A stretch of 64,000 nucleotides of DNA from Brachybacterium sp. SGAir0954. Its GTDB lineage: Bacteria > Actinomycetota > Actinomycetes > Actinomycetales > Dermabacteraceae. This document shows, piece by piece, positions 34,548-43,370 of this stretch (within the stretch, counting starts at the first letter, position 1; each line of letters opens with the position of its first letter). The notes under the pieces were generated by a model, which saw only the letters and a program-made list of their open reading frames with translations, made no database searches and was not told the DNA's origin. The translations under genes were made by a program, and so were the position numbers. The stretch is from assembly GCF_005490785.1 (NCBI RefSeq), contig NZ_CP027295.1, positions 682,001 through 746,000 on the forward strand. Reading direction: 5' to 3'.

Positions 34548-35035
34548 GCGCCGCCCCCGTCGACATCGCGCTGCTCGAAGCGGAGGAGCGCGAGCTCGTG
34601 CTGCCCCGCTTCGAGGCCGACGGCGCCTGGGAGCTCGGCGTGCTCACGCGCGAGATCGCCGCCGCCGCGTGCCAAGGGGTCGTGATCGACGTGCGCCGCC
34701 CCCAGCTGATCCTCTTCCGCGCTGTGCTCCCGGGCGCCACCCCGGACCAGCAGGCCTGGGCCGAGCGGAAGGCCGCGGTCACCCTGCGCATGGAGTCCTC
34801 GAGCGCGCTCGTCGACGCCCGGCTCTCCGGCGCGGGCGTGGACCCGCAGGCGATCGGCTGGTTGGATGAGCGCTACGCCGTGACCGGCGGGTCCTTCCCG
34901 ATCCGGGTGCGCGGCGCGGGCGTCGTCGCCGCGATCACCGTCTCCGGCCTCAGCTCGCAGCAGGACCACGACCTCGCCGTCGCCGGCCTGCGCTCCCACC
35001 TCAGCATCCTCGCCGGCGAAGGAGCCGCCCCGTGA
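34544..35035 (+). CDS. UPF0303 / HbpS-like (heme-degrading domain) protein
   Basis: A 163-residue protein of the DUF336/UPF0303 family. It contains AACQGVVIDVRRPQLILFRA, AWAERKAAVTLRMESSSALV, YAVTGGSFPIRV and ITVSGLSSQQDHDLAVAGL, which closely follow the family pattern. Some relatives (HbpS) bind heme or act as sensors; others flank sugar catabolism. It overlaps its neighbours by 4 bp at both ends, so it is translationally coupled with the oxidoreductase. Confidence 0.87.
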   Translation: MSAAPVDIALLEAEERELVLPRFEADGAWELGVLTREIAAAACQGVVIDVRRPQLILFRAVLPGATPDQQAWAERKAAVTLRMESSSALVDARLSGAGVDPQAIGWLDERYAVTGGSFPIRVRGAGVVAAITVSGLSSQQDHDLAVAGLRSHLSILAGEGAAP

Positions 35036-36021
35036 CCGTCGACCCCGCCCCCGCCGCGCCCGGCGCAGACCCCGCCGACCCCGCCCCCGCCTCGGCCGAG
35101 GACCAGCCCGCCGGGCGGCGCCTCCGCCCCGGCCAGACCTGCCGCATCCGGATCTGGGACCGCGCCACCGGCGAGGTGCGCACCGTGCACGAGACCGCCG
35201 AGCGGCTCTTCGAGGCCCCCAACTGGACCGCCGACGGCCGCCTCCTCGTGAACGCCGACGGCCTGCTCTGGCTCCTCCCGGCCGACGGCTCCGCCGCCCC
35301 CCAGCAGCTCGCCGCGCCCGGCCTGCCGCCCGTCAACAACGACCACGTGCTCGCCCCCGACGGCTCCGCGGTCTACGCCTCCGCGAACGACTTCCACGTC
35401 TGGGAGGTGCAGCTCACCAGCAGCGACGCCGACGGTGCGGTGACGGCGGGGACCCCGCGCCGCATCACCCCGGAGGACGGCGGCCTGCACTTCCTCCACG
35501 GCGTGAGCCCCGACGGCACGACCCTCGCCTACGTGCACCTCCAGCCCGACGGCGAGAACTGGTGGGCCGCCGCGACCATCCGCACGATCGGTGTGGACGG
35601 CACCGGCGACCGTGCCGTCACCACCCACCCCGGCCCCGCCGACGGCTGCGAGTACAGCCCGGACGGCGCCTGGATCCTTTTCAACACCGAGCAGTTCAGC
35701 GACGCCCCCGGTCACGCGCAGCTCGCCCGCGTGCGGCCCGACGGCACCGGCCTCGAGCAGCTCACCTCCGACGAGCGGGTCAACTGGTTCCCGCACATCG
35801 CGCCCGACGGCGAGGTCGTCGCCTACCTCAGCTTCCCGCCCGGCACCGAGGGCCACCCCGAGGACCGCGAGGTCGAGCTGCGGCTCGTGCGCGTGGGCGA
35901 GTGGGACCGGCCCACGACGCTCGTGGTGCTGCAGGGCGGGCAGGGCACGATCAACGTCCCCAGCTGGGCGCCGGACGGCTCCGCCTTCGCCTTCGTCGAC
36001 TACCCGCGCGGCGACGCCTGA
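35032..36021 (+). CDS. TolB-like beta-propeller protein
   Basis: A 329-residue protein with repeated WD40/TolB-like blades: APNWTADGRLLVNADGLLWL, LAPDGSAVYASAND, VSPDGTTLAYVHLQPDG, YSPDGAWILFNTEQ, IAPDGEVVAYLSFPPG and WAPDGSAFAFVDYPRG. No signal peptide, so unlike TolB it is probably cytoplasmic; the N-terminal ~35 residues are Ala/Pro-rich. GTG start overlapping the previous stop (GTGA). It may bind or process the same sugar-derived ligand as the operon's oxidoreductase. Confidence 0.82.
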   Translation: MTVDPAPAAPGADPADPAPASAEDQPAGRRLRPGQTCRIRIWDRATGEVRTVHETAERLFEAPNWTADGRLLVNADGLLWLLPADGSAAPQQLAAPGLPPVNNDHVLAPDGSAVYASANDFHVWEVQLTSSDADGAVTAGTPRRITPEDGGLHFLHGVSPDGTTLAYVHLQPDGENWWAAATIRTIGVDGTGDRAVTTHPGPADGCEYSPDGAWILFNTEQFSDAPGHAQLARVRPDGTGLEQLTSDERVNWFPHIAPDGEVVAYLSFPPGTEGHPEDREVELRLVRVGEWDRPTTLVVLQGGQGTINVPSWAPDGSAFAFVDYPRGDA

Positions 36022-36024
36022 GCA

Positions 36025-36328
36025 CACGGGACGTCATCGCGCAGGTGGTGGCGTATGGGGTGGGACCCGCGCGATATGGTCCCGCGGGCCGGGCGGGCCG
36101 GGGCGTACGGGACCTCTTCGGCCGGGTCCCCGCCCTACGGGGCCGACCTGTACGAAGTGGTCCCGTAGGCCTCGGGCGGGCGGCGCCGGAGCCGCACGGG
36201 ACGTCATCGCGCAGGTGGTGGCGTATGCGGCGGGACCTGCGCGATATGGTCCCGCGGGCCGGGGCGTACAGGACCTCTTCGGCCGGGTCCCCGCCCTACG
36301 GGGCCGACCCGTACGAAGAGGTCCCGTG
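36025..36328. repeat. Two tandem copies of a palindromic element (period 170 bp)
   Basis: Copy 1 is 36025-36167 and copy 2 is 36195-36328; they differ by a 9-bp insertion and scattered substitutions. Each contains two hairpins. Hairpin A pairs GGGACgtcATCGCGCAGGT with its inverse (copy 2: 36198-36216 with 36235-36253). Hairpin B pairs GGACCTCTTCG with CGAAGAGGTCC (copy 2: 36271-36281 with 36314-36324), with an inner CCGGGTC/GACCCG stem. This fills the 328-bp space between the TolB-like stop and the stop of the SRPBCC gene. No ORF or transposase. It may be a REP/BOX-type element or a bidirectional terminator. Confidence 0.85.
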
Positions 36329-36349
36329 CTTCGCCGCGACCGGCCGGGG

Positions 36350-36895
36350 TCAGGCGTCCTGGCCGGGGGCGGGGCCGTCGGGGTGGCCGAACTCGCGGGC
36401 GTAGAGGGCCCGCAGCTCCTCCCAGCCGTGGTCCATGGCCTCCATGCCGACGATCCGCGCCTGGTCCTCGCCGCTCAGCTGCGCGTCGAGCACCGCGAGG
36501 CACACGTGCCAGCCGGCGGCGAAGTACTGGGCCTGCTCGACCTCCGGGAGCGCGACCTGCAGGTCCACCTGCCCCTCGTCGACCACCCAGCCCAGGGTCG
36601 CGTCGCCCCAGCGGTGGGTGACGGCGTGGTCGGCGGCGAGGGCGAGGACGTCCGCGGCGACCGGGTCCTCGTCGGGGTTCTCGCGGGACAGCGCGGGGCC
36701 GATCGAGGTGAGCGCACGATCCGGGACGACGGGGGACCAGCGGGCGAGCTGCTCGGGGTCGGTGATCGCCCGCCACAGCTGCTCGGCGCTCCCGGCGACG
36801 TCCACCTCCATGACGAGGCTGCCGTCGGCGATCTCGGCGCGCACGAGCAGGTCACGGATGCGGGTGTCGATGTCCGGGGTGTCCTCGGCGGTCAT
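36350..36895 (-). CDS. SRPBCC domain protein
   Basis: A 181-residue START/Bet v1-like protein of the SRPBCC (AHSA1-like) group: GSLVMEVDVAGSAEQLWRAI, TDPEQLARWSPVVP and FAAGWHVCLAVLDAQLSG. Proteins of this fold hold hydrophobic ligands in a deep pocket. The AGGAGG site is just before the ATG. It lies between the LysR gene and the palindromic elements. Ligand unknown. Confidence 0.82.
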   Translation of the reverse strand: MTAEDTPDIDTRIRDLLVRAEIADGSLVMEVDVAGSAEQLWRAITDPEQLARWSPVVPDRALTSIGPALSRENPDEDPVAADVLALAADHAVTHRWGDATLGWVVDEGQVDLQVALPEVEQAQYFAAGWHVCLAVLDAQLSGEDQARIVGMEAMDHGWEELRALYAREFGHPDGPAPGQDA

Positions 36896-36986
36896 GGGTC
36901 CTCCTCGGTGAGCGGGATGAGGTGTGAGGCGTGAACGCGGGCGGCGGCCGTGCCGGCGAGCGACGCGGGGCCGCCCGTCGATCCTC

Positions 36987-38066
36987 TCAGAGCGCGGCGG
37001 GCTGGGGCTGGGGAGTCGCGCCCTCGACGGCGCCGGCCTCGGCAGTCGCGCCGACGCCGGTCGCCTCGGCCGGTGCGGTCCCGCCGTCGGCGGCGCCGTC
37101 GGCCGGATCGGTCCAGCCGGGGCCGACGCCGCGGGCGTCCGGTGCGTTGAGGTGCACGACGCCCACGATGTCGCGGGCGCGCTCCTCGGCCATGTCGTGC
37201 ACGCGGCGCACGATGTAGCGCGCGGCGGGGTGGCGGATCACGGAGCGGCGCACCTGCACGCTCACGCGGCGGCGCAGCGTCGTGTCCTCCACGGGGATCG
37301 CGACGAGGCCCGCGCGGAGGTCCTGCGCGATGATCGAGGGCTGCACGGTGACGTAGTCGCCGGTCGCGACGAAGCCGAGCACCGTGGAGTAGTCGGTGGG
37401 GTTGATCTCGACGCGCGGCGTGTACCCGGCGGCGAGGCAGGCGGAGGAGATGCGACGGAACCAGGGGGAGGGGATCGGGTCGTCCGTCGTCCAGGGCTCC
37501 TCGGCGAGGTCCTTGAGCTGGACGGAGGTGCGGCCGGCGAGGCGGTGGCCGGCGCCGACGATCGCGACGTAGCCCTCCTCGAGGATGTCCTGCGCGATCC
37601 AGTCCTCGACGAGCGGGGAGGTGCTGGTCTCGCCGACGGCGACGTCCATGCCGTCCTCGACGAGGTCGTCGATGCTGCAGCTGCGCAGCACGAGCTCGAG
37701 GTCGAGCTCGGGGAAGCGGCGGCGCACGTCCTGCGCGAGCTCGGGGATCCCGGTGGAGGCGACGGAGGAGGCGTAGCCGAGGCGCAGCGCGCCCGAGCGG
37801 CCGGAACGGAGGGCCTGCACGGTGCGGTCGAGCGCGGCGAGGGCGTCGAGCGCGGCGCCGGACTGCTCCGCGAGGAGGCGGCCCTGCGGGGTGACGACGA
37901 TGCCGCGGCCGGAGCGCTCGACCAGGTCGAGGCCGGTCTCACGGCGCAGGGTCGAGAGGTGCTGGCTGACGGCGGAGGGGGTGTAGCCGAGGGCCTCGGC
38001 GCTCGCGCGGATGCTGCCCGTCTCGACGACGGAGCGGAGCACGCGGAGCTTCACGGGATCGAGCAT
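36987..38066 (-). CDS. LysR family transcriptional regulator
   Basis: A 359-residue regulator. The HTH is KLRVLRSVVETGSIRASAEA followed by LGYTPSAVSQHLSTLRRETG (residues 6-45), then a co-inducer-binding domain (GALRLGYASSVASTGIPELA ... GDYVTVQPSIIAQDLRAGLV). The last ~55 residues are an Ala/Gly/Pro/Thr tail not found in typical 300-residue members. It appears leaderless (TAGGGT, 6 nt, ATG). A perfect 19-bp palindrome lies just upstream, in the divergent promoter region shared with the 38156 gene. Confidence 0.92.
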   Translation of the reverse strand: MLDPVKLRVLRSVVETGSIRASAEALGYTPSAVSQHLSTLRRETGLDLVERSGRGIVVTPQGRLLAEQSGAALDALAALDRTVQALRSGRSGALRLGYASSVASTGIPELAQDVRRRFPELDLELVLRSCSIDDLVEDGMDVAVGETSTSPLVEDWIAQDILEEGYVAIVGAGHRLAGRTSVQLKDLAEEPWTTDDPIPSPWFRRISSACLAAGYTPRVEINPTDYSTVLGFVATGDYVTVQPSIIAQDLRAGLVAIPVEDTTLRRRVSVQVRRSVIRHPAARYIVRRVHDMAEERARDIVGVVHLNAPDARGVGPGWTDPADGAADGGTAPAEATGVGATAEAGAVEGATPQPQPAAL

Positions 38067-38072
38067 GGCCCC

Positions 38073-38078
38073 ACCCTA
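38073..38078 (-). promoter_or_regulatory. -10-like box, leaderless lysR-type gene
   Basis: TAGGGT on the minus strand, 6 nt before the ATG at 38066. Confidence 0.4.
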
Positions 38079-38082
38079 CGAC

Positions 38083-38101
38083 TGTTCAGTCGACGTGAAC
38101 A
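38083..38101. promoter_or_regulatory. Perfect palindrome, probable LysR operator
   Basis: TGTTCA-gtcgacg-TGAACA, perfect 6-bp arms with a 7-bp centre, just upstream of the LysR -10 box and within the divergent promoter. This is the usual arrangement for LysR autoregulation and control of the opposite gene. Confidence 0.65.
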
Positions 38102-38155
38102 GAGCGGTAGAAACGTTCGCTTGTCCTTCACGGCCGACGGGCGAAGGATCGAGTC

Positions 38156-38581
38156 ATGGACGCACTGCTCATCGGAATCCCCGCCCTCCTCCTCATCGCC
38201 ACCGCCTCCGTCGTCCTCGGCGCGCTGGGCCGCATCGTCCTCGGTGCGCTGTTCCCGGCCCCCGCCCCGGACGACGACCCGCGCTGGGTGGGCACCACGC
38301 CCGCCGAGCGCCGTGCACCCCGCACCGCCGCCCAGGCCGCCGAGCGCGGCGGCGCCCTCATGATCCGCACCCTCATGCCCGACGCCGTGGTCCCCATGGC
38401 CCGCCTGGCCGACGTCGAGCAGCCCCGCACCGCGCGGGAGCCCGCCGAGCCGGAGGCGCCGCGACCGACGGTCGCGGCGGCCTCCGGACCGCTCAGCCCT
38501 CGCGCGGGGCGAAGCGCGGCGCGGGCAGCGGCGGGGGCGTCTTCGCCGGGTGCTGCTGGAGCAGGGCAAGCGCCTCGGTGA
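38156..38581 (+). CDS. Putative single-pass membrane protein (141 aa)
   Basis: An N-terminal hydrophobic helix IGIPALLLIATASVVLGALG (residues 6-25), then a Pro/Ala/Arg-rich soluble part. The ATG at 38156 follows GAAGGA. The last ~30 codons overlap the 3' end of the protease gene on the opposite strand, so the true stop may follow an undetected frameshift. It is divergent from LysR across the palindrome at 38083, suggesting that LysR regulates it. No family recognised. Confidence 0.5.
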   Translation: MDALLIGIPALLLIATASVVLGALGRIVLGALFPAPAPDDDPRWVGTTPAERRAPRTAAQAAERGGALMIRTLMPDAVVPMARLADVEQPRTAREPAEPEAPRPTVAAASGPLSPRAGRSAARAAAGASSPGAAGAGQAPR

Positions 38582-41500
38582 CGCCGCGGGCGAGCTGCGG
38601 ATCGTCACCGGCCACCCACGCGTTCGGCGGGAGCGGCACCTCGATGTCGGGGTCCACGCCGTAGTTCTCGATCTCCCAGTCCACGCCCTCGAACCAGCTG
38701 GCGTACTTGGGCTGGGTGATGCCGGTGCCGTCCACGAGGTCGTAGCGGCCGTCGATCCCGATCACGCCGCCCCAGGTGCGGGTGCCGATCACGGGGCCGA
38801 TCCCCATCGCCTGAGCGACGGCATTGACGATGTCGCCGTCGGACCCGGCCTCCTGGTTCGTCACGAGCACGACCGGGCCGCGCGGCGCGAACTGCGGGTA
38901 CGTGCCGGGCCGCTCATGGCGCGGGAAGTCCCAGGAGCGCACCGTGCGGGCGAGGCGGTCGGTGACGAGCTGAGAGGTGTGGCCGCCGCTGTTGTAGCGG
39001 ACGTCCACCACGATGCCCTCCTTCGTGGACGCCTCCCGCAGGTCACGGTGCATCTGCGCCCAGCCGGAAGAGACCATGTCGGGGATGTGCAGGTAGCCGA
39101 GACGGTCGCCCGAGGCCTCCGCCACGGCCCGGCGCCGCGAGTCCACCCACGCGTGGTAGCGCAGGGCGGACTCGTCGGCCAGGGGCACGACGGCGACGCG
39201 GCGCTCGCCGCCGTCCCGCTCGAGCACGAGCTCCGTGGCGCGGCCCGCGGAGCCGATGAGCAGCGGGGCCACGCCCGCCTCTCCCACCTCGCGGCCGTCG
39301 ATCCGCACGATCGCGTCGCCCTCGCGGGCGGCGACCCCGGGGGCCAGCAGCGGGGAGCGGGCGTCCGGGTCCGAGGAGTCGCCGGGCAGGATCCGCGTGA
39401 TCACCCAGCGGCCGTCCCGCAGGGCGAGGTCCGCGCCGAGGAACGCGGGGATCATCGGCGGATCCGCCTGGTAGACGCCGCCCATGACGTACGCGTGGGA
39501 GGTGCCGAGCTCGCCCACGACCTCCCACATGAGGTCCTGGAAGTCGTCCTCGGTGACCACGCGCTCGAGCACCGGCTCGTACCAGGAGGTCATGGCGTGC
39601 CAGTCCTGGCCGTCCATGTCCGCCCGCCAGTACTGCTGCGCCATGATCCGGTAGTTGTCCCACAGCATGCCGGCGCGCTCCAGCACCGGGTCCACGGTGA
39701 GGCGCAGGCGGTCCGTCTCGATCGTGACGCGGCCCGGGTCCTCGTCCTCCGCCTTGCGCGTCGCGGGCACCTGCACCCAGGCGCCGCCCTGCTTGATGAC
39801 GAGCCACTCGCCGTCACCGGAGACGGCGAGGTCGTCCACGCCCTCCGCGAGCACGGTGAGCTTGCGGTCCGTGAGGGACCAGAACTCGAGGGCGGGGCCG
39901 GGGGCGTCGCCGTCCACGCCCGCGCGCGAGGTGCCGAGCACGCCCTGCTGGGGGTGGCGCAGCCACACGAAGCCGCCGGTCACGGCCCGCAGGTGCGAGT
40001 AGGAGCCGGAGAGGACGGGGAACGGGACGATCCGCGCCTCCGCGTCCTCGAGGTCGATCTCGGTGCGCGGCGCCTTCGCGGAGCCGGCGGCCCCGGCGGG
40101 GCTCGCCGCGGAGACCGTCTCCTCCGCGTGCGGGGCCGACGGCCCGGCGGCCGCGTTGGTCGCTCCCTCGGTGGCCGACGCCCCGGGGGTCGCCACGGTC
40201 TCGTCCTCCGCCTGCGGCGTCGGCTCCTCCACGCCGCCCGCCCAGCCGTCCGGGTGGGGGCCGAAGGGATCCGCCGTCGTCGCCTGCAGCGGCAGCAGGA
40301 ACGGCCGCTCGGCGTTGACGAACCCCAGGTCGAAGACCATGTCGTCGTAGACCGTCTCGAAGGTGCGCAGGGACAGCAGCGCCAGGTGCTTGCCGTCCGC
40401 GCTGAACGCCGCCTCCGTGTCCTGGTAGCGGCCGGAGGTGAGCGCTCGGCCCGTCGGCTCGTGCGACTCCGCGTCCGTCACCATGAGCCGGCCCAGCATC
40501 CACGAGTCCGGCTCGGTCCACACGAGCCAGCGGCTGTCCGGCGACCAGGTCAGGTGGCGGATCTCGCCGCCGTTCGAGCGGCCCACCTCCCGCACCGCGT
40601 CGAGGCGCGGGGCGCCGGGGACCTGCTCGGCGTCCTGCTCCCACGGGGACGCGGCCGACGGCGCCGCCGACGGGGCTGCGCCCGTGCCGGAGGTCGCGGG
40701 ACGGGCCGGGTCCTCGATGCCGCGCAGGGTCACCAGGCGCACCACGTTGTCGTGCGTGGAGATCGCGACCTTCGATCCGTCCGGCGAGGGGACCGCGTGG
40801 AGGATGCGGCCCACGTCGCCGAGGCCCAGGGCGATCTGCTCGCCGCCGCCGTCGAGCCGGGCGAGGGCCAGCTGGTCCGAGCCCACGCCGCCGGCGGTGC
40901 GATCCGCCTGCGCGGCCTCGTCGGTGACGAGCAGGGCGAAGGGGGAGCGGCCCAGCGGCTGCGCCTCCCGGATGCGCAGGCCGCAGCGGCCCGCGAGCAG
41001 GCGGGCCGGGCCGCGGCGATGGGTGAGCAGGTGCGCGGAGCCGCGCCACTCGACGACGCTCGCGCGGGCGTCGTGCACGGGCCGCATGGCCAGCAGGTTC
41101 TCGCCCGGGGAGGCCGGGCGCGGCAGGCGGGCGGCGCCCACGCCGGTGGCCTGCACCTCGACCTCGCGGGGCTCCGCGTCGAGCGAGTCCATCGCGAACA
41201 GGCGGCCGCGGGAGGTGAAGACGATCGTGGAGCCGTCCGTGGCGGGCTCGCGCAGGTAGCCGTCCTCCGAGCGCAGGTGCGTGTGGACCCGCAGGTCGGA
41301 GCCGTCCTTCGCGACGGACCACAGGTTCGCGCTCGCCCGGTCCGTGCGGGCCGCGCCCGCGCCCGGGGTGTCCGAGGCGAAGATCAGCCGGTCCCCGTAC
41401 CAGGCGACGCGGAGCTTCGAGGCGAGCAGCTCGTCCAGCAGCGCCTCCCACGGGCGCTGCGCGTGCTGCTCCGCGGGGGCGTCCAGCGGCAGCGCCTGCC

Positions 41501-42032
41501 GCGAGATCCACAGCTTCACCGCCGTGCCGCCCTGGTAGTGCTTCCAGGAGGCCTGGTCACGGCGCCACGGCGTCGCGACGACCGTCGTGCCGTCCGCATG
41601 GATCGCGGCCTCCCCGCTGCGGCCCAGCGGCAGCAGCGTCGCCCGGCCCTCGAGGTCCACGGCCCACAGCTGCCCGTCGCGGGCCTGCGGCGCCGCGTGC
41701 GAGCTCGCGACGAGCGCGCGGCCGTCGGCCAGCCAGCCCGCGACCTTCGTGGTCGGCGTGCCCCAGGTGGTGAGGCGCCGCGGCGCGGTCGAGCCGTCCG
41801 TCGCGGTCACCCACACCTCGGGCCCTCCGGAGGTGCGGGACGTGTACGCGACGTGCGCGCCGTCCGGCGAGAAGCGCGGGTAGCCGACGGGCGCGCCCTC
41901 ATCGGTGAGGCGCCAGGCGCGGCCGCCGGCCAGCGGGGCCAGCCAGACGTCGTTCGCGGCGGTCACGGCGACCAGGTCGCCGTGCACATCGGGGTGGCGG
42001 AGATATGCGGCATGTGCCGGGGTGGAGGTCAT
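38493..42032 (-). CDS. Tricorn-like S41 serine protease
   Basis: A 1179-residue protein with tricorn architecture. N-terminal beta-propeller repeats (residues ~1-680: PRFSPDGAHVAYTSRTSGGP, AVPSPDGSKVAISTHDNVV, LTWSPDSRWLVWTEPDS, AFSADGKHLALLS) are followed by the C1 domain, a PDZ domain (LAPGVAAREGDAIVRIDGRE) and the C2 protease core. The core shows YNSGGHTSQLVTDRLART and the catalytic Ser in NQEAGSDGDIVNAVAQ, then TRTWGGVIGI. It degrades peptides produced by other proteases in the cytoplasm. An Ala/Gly/Pro linker near residues 600-640 adds to the usual ~1070 residues. No signal peptide. Confidence 0.9.
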   Translation of the reverse strand: MTSTPAHAAYLRHPDVHGDLVAVTAANDVWLAPLAGGRAWRLTDEGAPVGYPRFSPDGAHVAYTSRTSGGPEVWVTATDGSTAPRRLTTWGTPTTKVAGWLADGRALVASSHAAPQARDGQLWAVDLEGRATLLPLGRSGEAAIHADGTTVVATPWRRDQASWKHYQGGTAVKLWISRQALPLDAPAEQHAQRPWEALLDELLASKLRVAWYGDRLIFASDTPGAGAARTDRASANLWSVAKDGSDLRVHTHLRSEDGYLREPATDGSTIVFTSRGRLFAMDSLDAEPREVEVQATGVGAARLPRPASPGENLLAMRPVHDARASVVEWRGSAHLLTHRRGPARLLAGRCGLRIREAQPLGRSPFALLVTDEAAQADRTAGGVGSDQLALARLDGGGEQIALGLGDVGRILHAVPSPDGSKVAISTHDNVVRLVTLRGIEDPARPATSGTGAAPSAAPSAASPWEQDAEQVPGAPRLDAVREVGRSNGGEIRHLTWSPDSRWLVWTEPDSWMLGRLMVTDAESHEPTGRALTSGRYQDTEAAFSADGKHLALLSLRTFETVYDDMVFDLGFVNAERPFLLPLQATTADPFGPHPDGWAGGVEEPTPQAEDETVATPGASATEGATNAAAGPSAPHAEETVSAASPAGAAGSAKAPRTEIDLEDAEARIVPFPVLSGSYSHLRAVTGGFVWLRHPQQGVLGTSRAGVDGDAPGPALEFWSLTDRKLTVLAEGVDDLAVSGDGEWLVIKQGGAWVQVPATRKAEDEDPGRVTIETDRLRLTVDPVLERAGMLWDNYRIMAQQYWRADMDGQDWHAMTSWYEPVLERVVTEDDFQDLMWEVVGELGTSHAYVMGGVYQADPPMIPAFLGADLALRDGRWVITRILPGDSSDPDARSPLLAPGVAAREGDAIVRIDGREVGEAGVAPLLIGSAGRATELVLERDGGERRVAVVPLADESALRYHAWVDSRRRAVAEASGDRLGYLHIPDMVSSGWAQMHRDLREASTKEGIVVDVRYNSGGHTSQLVTDRLARTVRSWDFPRHERPGTYPQFAPRGPVVLVTNQEAGSDGDIVNAVAQAMGIGPVIGTRTWGGVIGIDGRYDLVDGTGITQPKYASWFEGVDWEIENYGVDPDIEVPLPPNAWVAGDDPQLARGVTEALALLQQHPAKTPPPLPAPRFAPREG

Positions 42033-42039
42033 GGGGGCA

Positions 42040-42045
42040 AGCCTA
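42040..42045 (-). promoter_or_regulatory. -10-like box, leaderless tricorn gene
   Basis: TAGGCT on the minus strand, 7 nt before the ATG at 42032; no ribosome-binding site. Confidence 0.4.
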
Positions 42046-42171
42046 GGACCGTCCTGTGACGGCGGTCGCAGGCTCGTGTCGAAGAGATCCGAGTCCCGCC
42101 TACGGGGAGAGCAGAGACAGGAGTGGGACACGATCCCGGGTGGACCGAGTCGCGGCAGTCGCCGACCCTCG

Positions 42172-42346
42172 CTACTCGCGCCGGTGGGCCACGGAACCGA
42201 GGAGCACGCAGGCCGGGAAGCCGACGGCGCAGGTGAGCACGGCCCGGGGTGGCGATCGAGTCCGGAAGGACGAAGAGGTGCCGGAGCCAGAGGACGAGCA
42301 GGCCGGCGATCAGGAATCCGGCCGCGACCTTCCTGATGTGTCGCAT
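42172..42346 (-). pseudogene. Small two-helix membrane protein, frameshifted
   Basis: ATG 42346 behind a GAGGAGG site (6-nt spacing) opens MRHIRKVAAGFLIAGLLVLW, a clear helix, then LRHLFVLPDSIATPG. In the next frame the sequence continues as a second helix, RAVLTCAVGFPACVLLGSVA, ending HRRE and a stop at 42172. The 175 nt are one base too many, and the shift lies at the CCCCGGG run near 42245. Without the shift the product would be about 57 residues. Either a decayed gene or a single-base sequence error. Function unknown. Confidence 0.55.
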
Positions 42347-42506
42347 CGACATCCTCCTCGTGCGCGAGTGACGGTGGTGCGGACGAGTCCAGGGCCCGAG
42401 CACGGTCCACATCTGGGTGCGCCTCGGACGCCCCGTGTCTGTAGCCGCGCTCGCCCGGCGTCGACCCCGACGGCGCGAGACCCATTGCTACGTTCGAGCC
42501 ACGGAC

Positions 42507-43016
42507 GTGACGCTGCGGCATGCGGGGCCCGCTGATGTGGCGGTGATGAGGCGAGCGGTCTACGCGGCGTGGAAGTGGCGCGAGCCCTGGGACGAGTCGG
42601 CGTTCCGAGCGCACCTGCTGTCAGCAGACCCCGATTCGTACGTGGATGCGTTCGGCGCTCGCGTTGGGGATGCGGGCCTCGTGGCGGCGAGCGCCGATGG
42701 CGTGTGCGGTGCAGCGTGGTTCCGCCGCTTCACCCGGGAGAACGCACGGGCGGGTTTCGTGGACGACTCGACTCCGGAGCTGGTCATGGCCGTCGACGAC
42801 CGCTTTCGCGGGACAGGCATCGGAGGGCGCCTGCTCGACGGGCTGCTCGACCTTGCCGTCGATCAGAGCGTGTCGGGACTCAGCCTCCACGTCGATTCCG
42901 CGAACGGGATCGCCTGAGCGCTGTACCTCTCCCGTGGGTTCGCGCTCCATCGGTCCACCCCGAAAGGAGCCGTCATGGTCTGGGCCGAGCCTGTCGGCGG
43001 CAGCTCCAACCGGTAG
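42507..43016 (+). pseudogene. GNAT acetyltransferase with a premature stop
   Basis: From GTG 42507 (VTLRHAGPADVAVMRRAVYA) the frame runs through motif A, VMAVDDRFRGTGIGGRLLDG, to SANGIA, then meets TGA at 42915-42917. The same frame goes on ALYLSRGFALHRSTPKGAVM and ends at TAG 43014-43016, giving the complete ~170-residue family length, with the ALYxxRGF segment typical of GNAT C-termini. A single CGA-to-TGA change would explain it. The truncated 136-residue product lacks the last strands and is probably inactive. Confidence 0.75.
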
Positions 43017-43037
43017 CAGGCGCTCCGCCCTCATCTG

Positions 43038-43364
43038 TCATGAGCGGTAGAGCCGGAAGGGCCAGTTCCCGTTCTCGGGGGTGACCTCGATGCCCAAGCG
43101 GTGCAGCTCGCGACAGAGGGCGTCGTGCTCCGCCTCGAGACGGGAGTCCACCTCGGCGCTGATGTGCGTCGGCTGGTCGAGGTGCAGATCGCCGTAGGTC
43201 GCGTCCATCTCGGCGGCCCAGGCCACGATGCGCTCACTGATCGGTGCGGGGAGCACGTCGAGGACGGCCGGGAGATCGGCGTCAGGCGGATCGACGTAGC
43301 CCTCGGCCCAATCGAGGAGAAGCGCATAGTCCCAGGTGAAGCGCACGTGGCTCGGAAGCAACAT
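43038..43364 (-). CDS. Hypothetical protein (108 aa)
   Basis: A soluble acidic protein opening MLLPSHVRFTWDYALLLDWA and ending ENGNWPFRLYRS, rich in Trp, Asp and Glu. I recognise no domain. A GAGGA site precedes the ATG, which is 6 nt after the stop of the upstream small gene, so the two are one operon. Small acidic pairs of this kind are sometimes immunity proteins, but nothing here proves it. Confidence 0.65.
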   Translation of the reverse strand: MLLPSHVRFTWDYALLLDWAEGYVDPPDADLPAVLDVLPAPISERIVAWAAEMDATYGDLHLDQPTHISAEVDSRLEAEHDALCRELHRLGIEVTPENGNWPFRLYRS

Positions 43365-43370
43365 CGTTGA

